Shown: one piece after another, positions 63,825-64,000 of the stretch | Layout of the letters: each line of letters begins with the position of its first letter | How positions within the stretch are numbered: position 1 is the stretch's first letter | Assembly: GCA_016717705.1 (NCBI GenBank) | Contig: JADKFD010000015.1 | Span: 13,220-77,219, forward strand | Source: Rhodanobacteraceae bacterium | GTDB lineage: Bacteria; Pseudomonadota; Gammaproteobacteria; Xanthomonadales; SZUA-5 | Length of the DNA: 64,000 nucleotides | Reading direction: 5' to 3' | The notes under the pieces: generated by a model | The model's database searches: none | Seen by the model: only the letters and a program-made list of their open reading frames with translations | What the model was told of the DNA's origin: nothing | Program-made: the position numbers and the translations under genes

Positions 63825-64000
63825 ATGGCCAAGTACCTGATCTCTTTCCCGAGCGCGGCGATGGTTGTGCCCGATGGCGAATGGAAAGCGGCAAGCCGCG
63901 ACGCACGTGCCGTGATTGATGAGGCGAAAGCCGCCGGTGTTTACGTCTTTGCCGGCGGGATCGACGAAGGTGTACCCCCCGTGCTCGTCTCTGCTGACGG
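63825..64000 (+). CDS. YCII-like protein, cut by the right edge
   Basis: The partial product MAKYLISFPSAAMVVPDGEWKAASRDARAVIDEAKAAGVYVFAGGIDEGVPPVLVSAD has the YCII-type dimeric alpha/beta-barrel pattern (KYLISFPS strand, then helix, GVYVFAGGI). GAGGAG lies 8 bases before the ATG. YCII proteins are small and often near sigma factors. The rest is outside the window. Confidence 0.75.
   Translation, partial: MAKYLISFPSAAMVVPDGEWKAASRDARAVIDEAKAAGVYVFAGGIDEGVPPVLVSAD

Overview
The window is high-GC gammaproteobacterial chromosome, most likely from the Xanthomonadales/Lysobacterales. The evidence is the serC-serA-pheA-hisC-aroA-cmk-rpsA-ihfB-lapA-lapB gene order, a ribosomal protein THX gene, families of short REP-like palindromes between genes, and several proteins typical of that order. 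I found no rRNA, tRNA, CRISPR array or IS element. Nearly all space is coding on one strand or the other.

Layout. 1-2.5 kb: a membrane protein cut by the left edge, a TauD-like dioxygenase and a small secreted protein. 2.5-8.3 kb: the most unusual region. A SLOG-domain protein with two SLATT-like membrane hairpins is divergent from a protein with the same membrane plan ending in an alpha/beta hydrolase. The pair is bracketed by two 54-base palindromes that differ at only three positions. A TIR-domain membrane protein lies just outside. 8.3-14 kb: phosphomannomutase/phosphoglucomutase, DUF924, a DUF4344 metallopeptidase, a secreted cyclophilin and DUF2058. 14-22 kb: an LTA-synthase-like enzyme overlapping an Omp85/POTRA barrel gene, then a REC-REC-PAS-GGDEF-EAL protein overlapping sbcB. 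22-36.3 kb, all on the minus strand: galU, a WbpM/PglF-like dehydratase, a WbpL/WecA-like transferase, lapB, lapA, ihfB, rpsA, cmk, aroA, hisC, pheA, serA and serC. This joins envelope polysaccharide, translation and amino-acid genes. 36.5-47.5 kb: a glycine-zipper protein, divergent hutF/hutI, THX, a renalase-like flavoprotein, DUF3429, NTF2-like, HD, DUF5329 lipoprotein, RIO kinase, an XRE regulator and an FAD oxidase. 48-64 kb: YaeQ, DUF2189, two M16 peptidases, a sugar dehydrogenase lipoprotein, two FAD proteins, a kinase-TPR gene, DUF3228, a split secreted protein, a methyltransferase and a YCII protein cut by the right edge.

Four places look broken or artefactual. aroA lacks about 110-120 internal residues, including the expected catalytic Asp segment, yet stays in frame. 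The kinase-TPR gene is split by one extra C in a C run. A secreted protein near 61.9 kb is split across frames. Bases 47468-47943 contain no adenine at all, which looks like a sequencing or assembly fault.

Genes on the minus strand from 36.3 down to 22 kb are tightly packed, with several ATGA overlaps, and probably form a few linked transcripts. Functions are assigned from visible motifs and family knowledge; no database search was run.
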